64,000 nucleotides of DNA from Liolophura sinensis (lineage: Eukaryota; Mollusca; Polyplacophora; Chitonida; Chitonidae): contig NC_088300.1 in the NCBI RefSeq assembly GCF_032854445.1, positions 79,275,084-79,339,083 of the forward strand. The letters are read 5' to 3'. Below are positions 46,301-58,284 of the stretch, in pieces (within the stretch, counting starts at the first letter, position 1; each line of letters opens with the position of its first letter). The notes below the pieces were generated by a model. The model worked only from the letters and a program-made list of their open reading frames with translations. It was not told where the DNA came from and did not search any database. The position numbers and the translations under genes were made by a program.

Positions 46301-47510
46301 TTACCCAGTCTGTGGTAGCACACATGGGAGCAACCTGACTTGGTTTGTAAATCAAATATTCCCTGGCCCTCTCTATTACTCTAGCCAATTAAATTAATCC
46401 GCTGATGTGTTTTTGTCCAGCTGAGTAAGGCTGGGCCCTTATTGACCATCCTGAAACACACACCCTATCCACCAGCCACATACTCCAATTTCACTCACAG
46501 CACTCAAATTTTGCATTATTTGTCCAATGTCAGCCCCAAAAGAGACATTTTAAATACCAGGAATAATGAAACGTCTGTATTTGTTCCAGCCTGCTCATAC
46601 ACCTGTACAACCCTTGACCACAGAGCGTTTTAGCCGATTTTGAAACAAACTGAATATGTGGGGAAAATATAGCACTAAAAAGCTTTTAACTGTTCAATCA
46701 AGTTCCATGTCAATGCAAACCACATCGCAGATGTACCCACCAAATATTATCAGGCAGCTGCGAAATCTGCACACACAGTGACATATTACGTGTTTTGGCA
46801 CAAGTATCAGTAGGCCTACACACCACAGACCCCCATTGGTTTTCCATAAGCAACAATATTAACGTTTAGCGCTGTCCCAAACATTCCCTGGCCATAAGCT
46901 TTGGTGCATACCTGGCCCAGCCTTTGAGAAAAAAGCCATAAAAATCTTGACGTAGGTTAATGGTCGAAGTCTGGACCTTTCTATGCGGGCAGCTTGGAGG
47001 GGACGCCAAGGGGACGTCACTCGCAGCCTCATCACCACTTGTCTCCTTGTGTCCTCTCACCCAGAATTGTAAACTGTCATCATTAAAACTCATACCTGCC
47101 CAAAGCTTATACAATTTCCATCATTTTGATTCCAAGCAAGCATCTGTACACCAAAAACGGCAGGCTGGCAGCAAAAAAAAGACTTTACACTCTAAAATAA
47201 ACGGAATTTGTCCCTTCCAAAAAAGGGAAGTAATGCAGGTCTGTGTCCATCTAAAACCACACTTGTACCAACACATGGCCTCTATTAGCCAGCAGCAGTT
47301 TTAATAGACCTGTGTAAGCAGTGCTAAGGCCTGTTTAATAGGTCATCAGAACTGCAGTGTGTGCAATGTGACAGACAAACCATGTGGTTAGCAGGTACTA
47401 GGAAATGTATCCTTGTTAGATTATAGTAGTTGTGCCCAGGGTAGTGTACATGTGGTATGTTGGCTCTGTGGGCTTATCACTGGGATGTCTCTCTCTCCCC
47501 TCCCATCTTT
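43351..47510 (+). other. TAPP-like gene 5' intron, middle part
   Basis: Unique sequence rich in TACATGTA. No protein similarity recognised in the short frames. Confidence 0.5.
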
Positions 47511-49357
47511 GTACCATATCACAGATGGAAATCACTCTGCATATGTGTACAAATGCCTTATTTGTACCATATCACAGGTGGAAATCACTCTGCATACATG
47601 TACATGTACCTTATTTGTACCATATCACAGGTGGAAATCACTCTGCATACGTGTACAAGTGCCTTATTTGTACCCTATCACAGGTGGAAATCACTCTGCA
47701 TACGTGTACAAGTGCCTTATTTGTACCATATCACAGGTGGAAATCACTCTGCATACATGTACATGTACCTTATTTGTACCATATCACAGGTGGAAATCAC
47801 TCTGCATATGTGTACAAGTGCCTTATTTGTACCATATCACAGATGGAAATCACTCTGCATATGTGTACAAGTACCTTATTTGTACCATATGACAGGTGGA
47901 AATCACTCTGCATACGTGTACCTTATTTGTACCATATGACAGGTGGAAATCACTCTGCATACGTGTACCTTATTTGTACCCTATCACAGGTGGAAATCAC
48001 TCTGCATACATGTACCTTATTTGTACCATATCACAGGTGGAAATCACTCTGCATACGTGTACAAGTGCCTTATTTGTACCCTATCACAGGTGGAAATCAC
48101 TCTGCATACATGTACAAGTACCTTATTTGTACCATATGACAGGTGGAAATCACTCTGCATACGTGTACCTTATTTGTACCATATGACAGGTGGAAATCAC
48201 TCTGCATACATGTACCTTATTTGTACCATATGACAGGTGGAAATCACTCTGCATACGTGTAGAAGTGCCTTATTTGTACCATATCACAGGTGGAAATCAC
48301 TCTGCATACGTGTACAAGTGCCTTATTTGTACCATATCACAGATGGAAATCACCCTGCATACGTGTACAAGTGCCTTATTTGTACCATATCACAGATGGA
48401 AATCACTCTGCATACGTGTACAAGTACCTTATTTGTACCATATGACAGGTGGAAATCACTCTGCATACGTGTACCTTATTTGTACCATATCACAGGTGGA
48501 AATCACTCTGCATACATGTACCTTATTTGTACCATATCACAGGTGGAAATCACTCTGCATACGTGTAGAAGTGCCTTATTTGTACCCTATCACAGATGGA
48601 AATCACTCTGCATACTTGTACAAGTACCTTATTTGTACCATATGACAGGTGGAAATCACTCTGCATACGTGTACCTTATTTGTACCATATCACAGGTGGA
48701 AATCACTCTGCATACGTGTACCTTATTTGTACCATATCACAGGTGGAAATCACTCTGCATACATGTACAAGTACCTTATTTGTACCATATCACAGATGGA
48801 AATCACTCCACATACATGTACGTGTACAAGTGCCTTATTTGTACCATATCACAGATGGAAATCCCTCCGCATATGTGCACAAGTGCCTTATTTGTACCAT
48901 ATCACAGGTGGAAATCACTCCGCATACGTGTAGATGTACCTTATTTGTACCATATCACAGGTGGAAATCTCTCCGCATATGTGTACAAATGCCTTATTTG
49001 TACCATATCACTGGTGGAAATCACTCCGCATAGATGCCCAGGGTAGTGTACATCTGGTATGTTGGCTCTGTGGGCTTATCACTGGGATGTCTCTCTCTCC
49101 CCTCCCATCTTTGTACCATATCACAGGTGGAAATCACTCTGCATACGTGTACATGTACCTTATTTGTACCCTATCACAGGTGGAAATCACTCTGCATACG
49201 TGTACAAGTGCCTTATTTGTACCCTATCACAGGTGGAAATCACTCTGCATACGTGTACATGTACCTTATTTGTACCCTATCACAGGTGGAAATCACTCTG
49301 CATACGTGTACATGTACCTTATTTGTACCCTATCACAGGTGGAAATCACTCTGCATG
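47511..49357. repeat. Minisatellite, 53/47-bp unit, about 36 copies
   Basis: Unit ACCATATCACAGGTGGAAAT, CACTCTGCATACGTGTACAA, GTGCCTTATTTGT; a shorter 47-bp form lacks six bases before CCTTATTTG. An approximately 90-bp non-repeat leader (GCCCAGGGTAGTGTACATGT through CTCTCCCCTCCCATCTTTGT) stands at 47436-47510 and again at 49034-49110, so leader plus first units were duplicated at an offset of about 1.6 kb. Confidence 0.95.
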
Positions 49358-49726
49358 TACATGTGGATGAGCAAGTTAATGCAGTCTGAGTTGGTTTGAC
49401 AAATCCCACAATGGTATGTATAAATGAGATTTAGGCTAAACTCCCTGTCTGTTTATCCCTCTATAAGCTTCCATGAAGGTAACAGATGTGGGTTAACCTG
49501 AGTGGAAACTTACTGACAATAAGCTCAGCTGGTAGCTTAATCACTTACAGTGTATGTTCTGAACAAGTGATGTTCGTAATGTTGTACTGGTTAAATCAAA
49601 CAAGTAAGACAGTGTGGATTTGTGCGTGGATCTCTTTTAGTCATTTAAATTAGAAATGTGTAATGTGTACCAGTAAAAGTAACATGTATATTACAGAATG
49701 CAGGAAATGTGTGCATACATCTACAT

Positions 49727-49811
49727 CATTGATCATGTGTATTCCTGTATGTGATCATTGATTATGTGTATTCCTGTATGTGATCATTGATTATGTGTAT
49801 TCCTGTATGTG
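49727..49811. repeat. Short minisatellite, 29-bp unit
   Basis: Three copies of ATCATTGATTATGTGTATTC plus CTGTATGTG. Confidence 0.85.
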
Positions 49812-49858
49812 CTCACCATTAGGCTTTCAGGTCAGCTTGTAAACTAAAAAGGTCCTAT

Positions 49859-49918
49859 GTGAAATATTCTTAAGTATGGCATAAAACCCCAATCAAATAA
49901 ATAAATAAATAAATAAAA
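49859..49918 (+). mobile_element. SINE 3' tail
   Basis: GTGAAATATTCTTAAGTATG, GCATAAAACCCCAATCAAAT and an (AAAT)n run. This is the 3' end of the SINE family; the body is missing or diverged. Confidence 0.75.
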
Positions 49919-52900
49919 CATTGACGCAGTCAGCTCTGGACATTGCACTAATTGGTAGCTTATGATCAGTATTGCATGGATGTTAACTACATGTACTCTG
50001 TAGTCTATAACCCTGTGTTCTTGTTATATTTGACACAATTAGTGACATGCCAGTCATTATTGAGGGGAATGTTTCCTCATTTGAGGCTGTTTGTCTGTCT
50101 ATTGATCCAATTGCTGTGCGGGTTCACAAGGGACTAAGCTGTTATGGTTACATGTAGCCTGACTCACTTCCCAGATAACACGTGGACTGACACGAGTCTG
50201 CGGAAGTGAGGCAGCATACATGTACTTGTATTCCAACAGCATCATATGGACTGATAATGCTATTTGTACATGTGGAATTAGGTTCGTGTATAACATGGCT
50301 ATTGGGTTTGTGAGTATAAGAGAATGGCCTTAGCCTGAAGGCAGGTTGTGAGGAATACATGTCCATGTGATCTCAACACACCAGAGCTTTAATTACCTAC
50401 TACATATTGTCATACAACTTGTGAGCGACTAAGTTTCCAGCATTTTCATATGTGTAAGTGTTGTACGACTTCAGAGTAAAGTCCAAGTGGTTGCCTACAG
50501 CTGAATTTGCATGGAAAAGTGCTATGTTGTTGTATTATAGACCTGTGATTTAAGTATGGCTCCTAAGTTTGTTGGTGTGTACAATGTATTGTATTAAAAG
50601 CTGCAGATGGTGTACATGTACTTGGGCTCCTGTTCAAATTTTGTTCATGTACACAGTAATGCTGGAACAATGAGAATTATTTTTGTATTGACATGTGTGT
50701 CTTGTTAATCAGATGTTCATGTACAAAGTTTGCGTTGAAAAACAGGAAATAGGGGATATACATGTACCTGAACTCGGCCACAAATAAGGCATCTTCATGC
50801 ACTTTACAAAATTTTGGCCGCCAAATGTTCTGAAGTTATAAAATTTGAATGGGGCATTTAAATTATCATAGAGCATTCATGCATTGAAATAAAAATTCAT
50901 TAGGGGTCCAGGCTAGTATCCCAACGGGACACCTCTTGGAATCGTTTGGATTGTTAGGGGTTCAAGTTTCAAGTTTAAATCCCTATTGTATCTGTTCGTA
51001 CTATTATTATTGTCAGCAATTTTATGATACATTTTTTGAGAAAGTGACAAATGGTACACAACTGAAACTTAAGTATGTTTTAGGAAAGGTCCTGAAGTTG
51101 TGCTTTTTTATATTTTGGTAATATTTGGTTGCATGACCTAGCAGCCATATTGAATTTGCGGCAAACAAAAAAATCTTCTTCTCCAGAACAGCTGATGAGA
51201 TTGAGCTGAAATTTTAACTGCCGTTGCACAAAGCTTAGGGTTTGACTCCATACTTCCTCCATTAAAAATTGTACAAGTTTGGTATTGGGTGAATATAACG
51301 TGACCAAAAAATTGTTGTTTTGCTAATAATTTATAGACTTCCACAGATGATGTGTTGCAAATAGTCCTACCTGATGCAGTTTTGGACACTGTTTCTGAAA
51401 ATGCCATTTTTGCTAAACCGAACTTGTCATCTAAAACCGAAATGGGTATATCTCCTGAATCAATGACGCTAGAGTTGCAATCTTAAGGCCTAACATCATT
51501 CCCAGGCAAGGAGACAAATTGTGCAGAACTGGCGTTGACGTCAACAAACCGGAAGTAGTAAAAAAAAAAAAAATCTCCATTTTTACACTTTTCTAAATTT
51601 AAAAATTTTGACAGCTAAAAAGTCCCAACAGAAATGTGTGAAACTTAGCTATTTGGTAGACCCTGAGATGAACTTTGATGAGTAAAAAAAGTTAGGTGAA
51701 CTGAGTCACATTATCTGGCGGCCATTTTCTGTTGAAGTAAAAACATTTGACAGTAATTTTCTCCAAAACCCAATATCCGATTGACTTGAAATTTAGTACA
51801 CATCAAAAGTGTTCCCTGAACAGAAAAAGGATGCACTATGTGTGGAAATTGGGTTTCAACTTATAGATATGATGTGACGTCATGTGAAAACAAAAAATTT
51901 GAATTTGAAGATTCTTATGTTTCCTGACATAGTTTGACTGATCACAAATCCGGTCTTATTTTTGTTCTGCGATGTGTGTTTGTGTCTCAGATTGTGATCA
52001 AAATGCAAAAAAGGCATTTTCTCCCATTTTTCAGGTTACGTGACTGAAAATTCTTACAGCTGTAAAGTTGAAAATCGCTGTGTATGAATCTTTGAGCTGC
52101 CTTAATAAATACAGGATGTAGAGGGCTTCAAAATTTGACAAAGGGCCGATTTTCTATATTTTGGCACATTTTGGTATATGTTATATAATGCATACACAAT
52201 CTATTCCTTTCTTGGATGAATGTAATTTCAATGTAACACGAGAACTATATTTATGGCACCTGGAAATGTCGAACTTGCACCAAATTGTAGCACAAGACAT
52301 GCTCTTTCTCTAACGTGCCAACGGATTTAAGCAACAGCCAATAGTTTTCTCGGTATATCTGTATAAACGACCGGCCACCTGCCTCAGTGGCAAACTGTGT
52401 AATGTCGCATTGAAAGTTTCATAGCTGTGTACCAGGTTATGTATGGATTTTTGACCAGTAACTTATGCTTCCATATGAAAGATATAAGTATAAAGAACAG
52501 GTGTATTATTTCAAGTCAAAATTGCGACTGCCTTCCGGTCATCTTATTACAGAATGATTTAAACGCTAACCATCTCCCGGCTCTGTGGTATGACGCAGAT
52601 GTGTCTCGGGCAGTTGAACGGCGAAAAAGTGATTGATGTTGGGAAATTGACATTAAGCAGATCGCGCTGGGCTTGTATCGCTCACGCCAGGCGATCATGT
52701 CAGAGTAGGATCCCAGCTTATCGAATTTGTAATGTGATTAAAATTTTTCAAATTTAGATATTTTAATTACGATTTTTTAAGAAAATCGTTGAAGCCTCTT
52801 AACAAATGTGCAAGTTGTAGTGCTTGAAAACTTATCCAAGGGCTGATTTACTATATTTGGCACATTTGCGTCCCATGTTACATCACGTCATAAATGCGTT

Positions 52901-53121
52901 TATGTCTAGGATGAATATACAGATATTGTAAGCATGCAACCCGACGTAGTTTGACATCCTGATCGTGAATCTGGTCTTATTTCTTTCCTGCGATGTACAT
53001 TTTTGACGCAGATTATGATCAAATTGCAAAAAGTTCAGATTCAAGCATGTGAAACTGGTCACGTGACGGAAAACTGTTATAGTTGTAAAGCTGACGATCA
53101 CTGAGTGCAAAGCGCTATATA

Positions 53122-54653
53122 CACTGAACAAAAATATAAACGCACAAACAAATATTTTCTGTTATTTTTATGTCACAAAATATAGTACATATCCCAAAAC
53201 AATGGGACATATTTCTGAACAATTCAGCTTTAATTTGCGAGCATTGCAATCAATTCTCAAGCAATAGCCCTGCAGTAATGGCAGGAAGAGGACAATGGGG
53301 GTCAATGGGCCAAGTTCACAGATGTCAGTAACGCGTGTGACCACCATTAGCCTCGCGTAGAGCTGTACACCGGCGATGCATGGACATCACCAAGTTGTCA
53401 GTTGTGGGCTGGGGGATGTTGTCCCAGTCCTCCTGGAGTGCCATTCGCATTTGGCGAATGTTCTGGGGAACTGGAACTCGGTGGCGGACACGCCTATCCA
53501 GAACATCCCAGAGGTGTTCAATGGGTGACATGTCTGGTGAATACGGCGGCCAGTTGAGGACAGGAATATCCTCCTCCTCAAGGAAATCCCTGCATATCCT
53601 GGCAGTGTGTGGGCGGGCGTTGTCGTGTTGGAAAGTCAAATGATGGAGCACCACAAAGGGCGCAACAATAGGTCTAAGGATTTCATCTCGGTAACGTTGT
53701 GCATTAAGGTTGCCGTCGATGAAATGCAGACGTGTGCGCTGTCCATGACAAATGCCTGCCCACACCATGACACTTCCGCCACCATAAGCCACCCGTCGCA
53801 GGACATTAGCGTCAGAATACCGCTCACCAGCACGGCGCCAAACCCGAACTCTGCCATCAGCATGGTGCAGCTGGAAGCGAGATTCGTCACTAAAGAGCAC
53901 AGTCCTCCAACAAGCAAGTGTCCAGCGCACATGAATATTGGCCCAGTCCAGTCGTGTCTGACGTCGGGCTACCGTTAGGTCGATGCCCTGGTGTGGTCGA
54001 CGCCCTGGTGTGGTCGACGTGACCGGAGATGAACCTCCCGCAGGCGGTTCCTGACTGTCTGGGCTGAAATCTGCCTGTTGTGAAGACCGACAGTCTCATC
54101 AGCAGTTCTGGTTGCTGGGCGGATCCAATCACGCAGAAGTTGGAGCCGCATGTGCTGGTCTTGTGCGGGCGTGGTCACACGTGGCCGGCGGGCATGTGCG
54201 CGGTTGACTGTGGTACCAGTCTCTCTGAAGCTAGTCGTCAGGCGGCTGATAGTGGAATGATGCACATTCAGTTGGGCTGCCACAGCAGTAACAGATAACC
54301 CAGCATTAAGCATGCCAATGGCACGCTCCCTCATGATTTGTGACATCTGTGGCATGTCGGCATGTGGCACAAATCCACACTTTGGGGTGGCCTTTTACTG
54401 AGCAAGCAGTAAGGAATGTCTGAGTGTTGCTCACGCACATTGACCATCGCACTGTCACGCCCCATTGGTCACATGGGTTGACTTTTTCAGCATATGAGTA
54501 TACCCACTCAGAATGGTCAGTTGCTATGGGACCACTTGTGTTGTGCAACACGAAGGACCCATTAAACAAATATATCACTGGTTTGACCATTTCCAAATAA
54601 TGGTCAGTTTGACTTGGATATATAGGTTGGTGTGTTTTTATTTTTGTTCAGTT
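53122..54653 (-). mobile_element. Tc1-like DNA transposon
   Basis: 1532 bp between TA dinucleotides at 53120-53121 and 54654-54655 (target-site duplication). Inverted ends: CACTGAACAAAAATATAAAC GCAC against AACTGAACAAAAATAAAAAC ACAC (21 of 24 match). Contains a single minus-strand transposase gene. Young-looking: apart from one small duplication the frame is intact. Confidence 0.93.
53325..54370 (-). pseudogene. Tc1-family transposase (DD34E), broken by a 17-bp duplication
   Basis: The N-terminal part (54370 to about 54020) starts MPHADMPQMSQIMRERAIGM and has a helix-turn-helix (LSVTAVAAQLNVHHSTISRL) and a second DNA-binding half ending REVHLRSRRPHQG. The C-terminal part holds the catalytic domain: VLFSDESRFQLH, GGGSVMVWAGI, FQHDNARPHTA, WPPYSPDMSPIEHLWDVL; the second Asp and the Glu are 34 residues apart, the DD34E spacing. 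A direct repeat CCCTGGTGTGGTCGACG occupies 53986-54002 and 54003-54019; the extra 17 bases shift the frame, so the first half stops after VDHTRAST. Length without the duplication would be 342 residues, normal for the family. As written it is probably inactive, though it could still be mobilised by a related enzyme. Confidence 0.92.
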
Positions 54654-54655
54654 TA

Positions 54656-56620
54656 TGTTCTTTAGCTATATATGCTGCAAATCGTTGAGCTGTGGTAGAA
54701 AAATAGGAGACATGCATGCCTTCAAAATATTGCCCAAAGGTCGATTTACTCAGTTTAACACATCTTCATATGTGATATACTGTGTATTAAATGCACTAAT
54801 GACTACTCTTAATAAAGAACATATAAAGCAACTTTTGACGTTTTCTGCTGTTTTACCAGTCACATGATTTAGTGGCCATTTTGAGTTTTATTGATAAGCT
54901 AAAACTGCAAAACAGCTAACCCTATCGAGATAAAATTTTCGTTTTACTGCTTTTAGGTGGATCATTCTACCCATGTTGTAAAAAACTTCTAGTTTGGTAT
55001 GCAAATAAGGCCAAAACTGACCAATGAACTTGGCTCAGAAATGAGTAAATTTTAAAAAGTGCTTAAAATCATTAAACAAACATGCTGTTTGGTGGCCATT
55101 GACGTGACATTTCCAATCTCCATGTGTTGTTTTCATGTTTTGACCCAAAAAACCAACAAAAATTTGACAAACCATCGAATATGTAATTTATTTATGGAAA
55201 TAACACAGGGCCTTCATTCTAGATTGCATGAAAGCATTGACTGCAGTTTACCGTGCGAATCTGCTCCACAACAATGTATTCTTTTGTCTTCTGCTCTTGG
55301 GCATCAGCTTCACAACAATTCTCTCTGTATTTTGTCCTCGAGTATCAGCAGAAGATCAAAGCTGCCTAATCTCTATTCTAGTTTTCAGTACCTGGCCAAT
55401 TGTAATTGATGCTTGGCAGTGTAGAGTTAAAATCCTGTACATTCCTTGACATATTTTTTTTCTTTTTTTTTTTTACTATTGTCATGAACTTAATAGACAT
55501 CAGGCTACCAGCAGTGTTAAAAGTCTTGTCACGTGGACCCCATCAACGCTGTCGGATAGCAGCTGTAATTAATGCTTATTATTGTCAAATGTGATATATT
55601 GCAGAAAATATCCATCACTTACTTCTGTCCTTCTAGAACATCGTGATCTCATTGGTCATACCTGTAATGCGTGTTTTTGAAGTGTGAAATAGTTTTGTGA
55701 CGTTGTTGCCATCAGTCGAATAAACAAGGAACACCTCTTTTGACATCATAACACCATGGCATTTGAATCATGTAGACTGTTCGGATTTGTGCAGTATATT
55801 GATGGTCACCATACATGTAAGTTACAAATCACATACTAATAGCTTTGCAAATCGCCCCTGAGAGGTATGTATCAGAGACATTTGGAAAAAATCTGTAGTA
55901 ACTAAGCAAAGCAAACATTCCATATTTACCAAGAATAGCTCAGATTATTGCCTTCCAGTAGTTTAAAGAAGTAATGTGATTTTGGGGGTAATTTTTGGAA
56001 CTTTATGGTAACGTGTACAGGTTGTGTCAGACTGAAATTTTGTGAAAGGTAATTATTTTGACAATTCCTTTGAAAATAATAGCAAAATTTCAATTGGATT
56101 GTGCTGATGGAATTTTTTTCGACATATTGTTTTTAACTTTGTTTAAAGTCATCTGGCCTTTTGAGTGGAAAAACAAAAGCAGCACGCTAATGTATAATAG
56201 GCTTTAGGTTTAACTGTTTTTAGGTGCTTTGAGCCTAAAATCCGAAAGTTCTGTGAAGGGTTTTCATGCCCCTTGGTAACTATAATCAGACAAAAATAAA
56301 ATACATACGTACATTTAGTCTGTAGTCTGTATATCACAGATGCTGCTTTCGACAAATACCACAAGTCACACACATCTACCTTTTTTTAAGGTGTACATAT
56401 GTTTTCCTTCTTAAATCAGCATGTGTCTCTTGAGTTGTACTTGTAACTGACATGTTATTTTCTTTACCATGGCATAACTAAGAGGTACATGTGCTTGGCC
56501 AGTAGTACAGAATGTATCAGTGATAAGTGAGTACAGCTGTACATATACACAGCCTGATGTCTTCTTCACCTGTAGAGATTATAAACTCCTTACCATGAAC
56601 TACTGGTGTACTTTTCTGTG
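54656..56620 (+). other. TAPP-like gene 5' intron, right of the Tc1 element
   Basis: 54656-55000 resembles 52070-52160 and 52780-52870, so it continues an old dispersed repeat split by the Tc1 element. The rest is unique; no gene seen. Confidence 0.5.
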
Positions 56621-56677
56621 CATTGCCCGGTTTCCTCCCACCATAATGCTGGCCGTTGTGGTATAAGTGAAATAATA
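56621..56677 (+). mobile_element. SINE fragment
   Basis: GCCCGGTTTCCTCCCACCAT, AATGCTGGCCGTTGTGGTAT, AAGTGAAATAATAG: the central to 3' part of the SINE at 37431-37660, plus orientation. Confidence 0.75.
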
Positions 56678-56875
56678 GCCATTGGGCTGTATAAGGAATT
56701 GTACCATTTTACATGTATATCTTGTACTGTTTGTACTTTCAATGACTTGAAAAAGGGCGAATGTATTCCTGTACATGAAAACTTTTCAGTTTTCACCAAT
56801 ACCCTTCCAAGTTCATTTGTGACTTCCTGGAGTGGTTATCTCTTTGGGCATATTCTTTTGGTGTTTGTTTGGAAG

Positions 56876-57725
56876 CTACAGTACAGATTACATGTGGCCT
56901 TTACCTCGGCAGTCATGCCAGTGCCTGTATAGTACAGATTATATGTGGCTTTTACCATGGCAGTCATACCAGTGTGTGTATAAAACAGATTAAATGTGGC
57001 CATTACCATGGCAGACAGATTACGTGTGGCCTTTACCATGGCAGTCATGCCAGTGCGTGTACAGTACGGATTACGTGTGGCCTTTACCATGGCAGTCCTG
57101 CCAGTGTGTGTACAGTACAGTTTACGTGTGGCCTTTACCATGGCAGTCATGCCAGTGTGTGTACAGTACAGATTACGTGTGGCCTTTACCATGGCAGTCA
57201 TGCCAGTGTGTGTACAGTACAGATTACATGCGCCCTTGACCATGGCAGTCATGCCAGTGCGTTTACAGTACAGATTATATGTGGCCTTTACCATGGCAGT
57301 CATGCCAGTGTGTGTACAGTACAGATTACATGTGACCTTTACCATGGCAGTCATGCCATTGTGTGTACAGTACAGGTTACATGTGGCCTTTACCATGGCA
57401 GTCCTGCCATTGTGTGTGCAGTACAGATTATGTGTGGCCTTTACCATGGCAGTCATGCCAGTGTGTGTACAGTACAGATTACATGCGCCCTTGACCATGG
57501 CAGTCATGCCAGTGCGTTTACAGTACAGATTATATGTGGCCTTTACCATGGCAGTCATGCCATTGTGTTTACAGTACAGATTACATGTGACCTTTACCAT
57601 GGCAGTCATGCCAGTGTGTGTACGGTACAGATTACATGTGGCCTTTACCATGGCAGTCATGCCAGTGTGTGTACAGTACAGATTACATATGTCCTTTACC
57701 ATGGCAGGCATGCCAGTGCATGTAC
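56876..57725. repeat. Minisatellite, 51-bp unit, about 17 copies
   Basis: Unit TGTACAGTACAGATTACATG, TGGCCTTTACCATGGCAGTC, ATGCCAGTGTG. The 51-bp period leaves frames of 250-320 codons open on both strands; each unit contains CCATGG. The order of variant units around 57230-57300 recurs at 57480-57550, a block duplication of about 255 bp. Confidence 0.94.
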
Positions 57726-58098
57726 AATGTATATACTTGTACACATGCATGTTTAACAACACCTGATCTAGGCCAAGTAGGAAAAGTATATTCATTCAGC
57801 ATAGGTGGTTTATTTTGCATGAATTTGTTCCTAAAGGGCTTCATGGGGTTTTCATGTGACAGTTCTATATAAATTTCCTATAAATTTAACATATAACAGA
57901 CATTTGAAACTACTTTTCATCCCAACTGTGCAGTAGAATATTTTTATATGGGTGCCCATTTATCCCAGATTGAGCTATGGTGGTCTCTCAGCATTTAAAT
58001 TATGTGTCCTTACAAACTTAGCTTATTAGTTAACATTTGAAGATGTCTGACTGTTTTAATAATTGATGCATCACATACATGTATCTGTCTATTTGCAG
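57726..58098 (+). other. Intron end before TAPP-like coding exon
   Basis: Unique AT-rich sequence ending at acceptor GTCTATTTGCAG (58098). Nothing else seen. Confidence 0.6.
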
Positions 58099-58284
58099 AA
58101 GAGCTTTGGTCTAGATGTTGATGTTGTTGTTGTTGTATGAAGCATGCCCTACAAAGATAAGGCAGGCCGCACATGTGGCTTCCTCGACATAGAGGAGAGG
58201 GAGGACAGCAGCCGCTTCAGTCGGCGCTACTTCATCCTTGATGTCACCATGGGGAAGTTCAGCTATTACATGGATGTCCCTAGT
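58099..58284 (+). CDS. PLEKHA1: TAPP-like exon with start codon
   Basis: Acceptor at 58098, 45 nt of 5' UTR, ATG at 58144 (AGCATGCC context, in-frame TGA six bases upstream), donor CCTAGT|GTGAGT. Encodes RRYFILDVTMGKFSYYMDVP of the first PH domain beta strands. Confidence 0.92.

Larger units (their letters stand above)
49358..53119 (+). other. TAPP-like gene 5' intron, unique and old repeat sequence
   Basis: No gene seen. 51100-53119 holds diverged copies of one dispersed sequence (see 51940-52010 against 52940-53030). Confidence 0.5.

Noticed and set aside
46866-47304. Possible small gene from overlapping frames on both strands
   Set aside because: No similarity, no splice signals and both frames equally likely; treated as intron.
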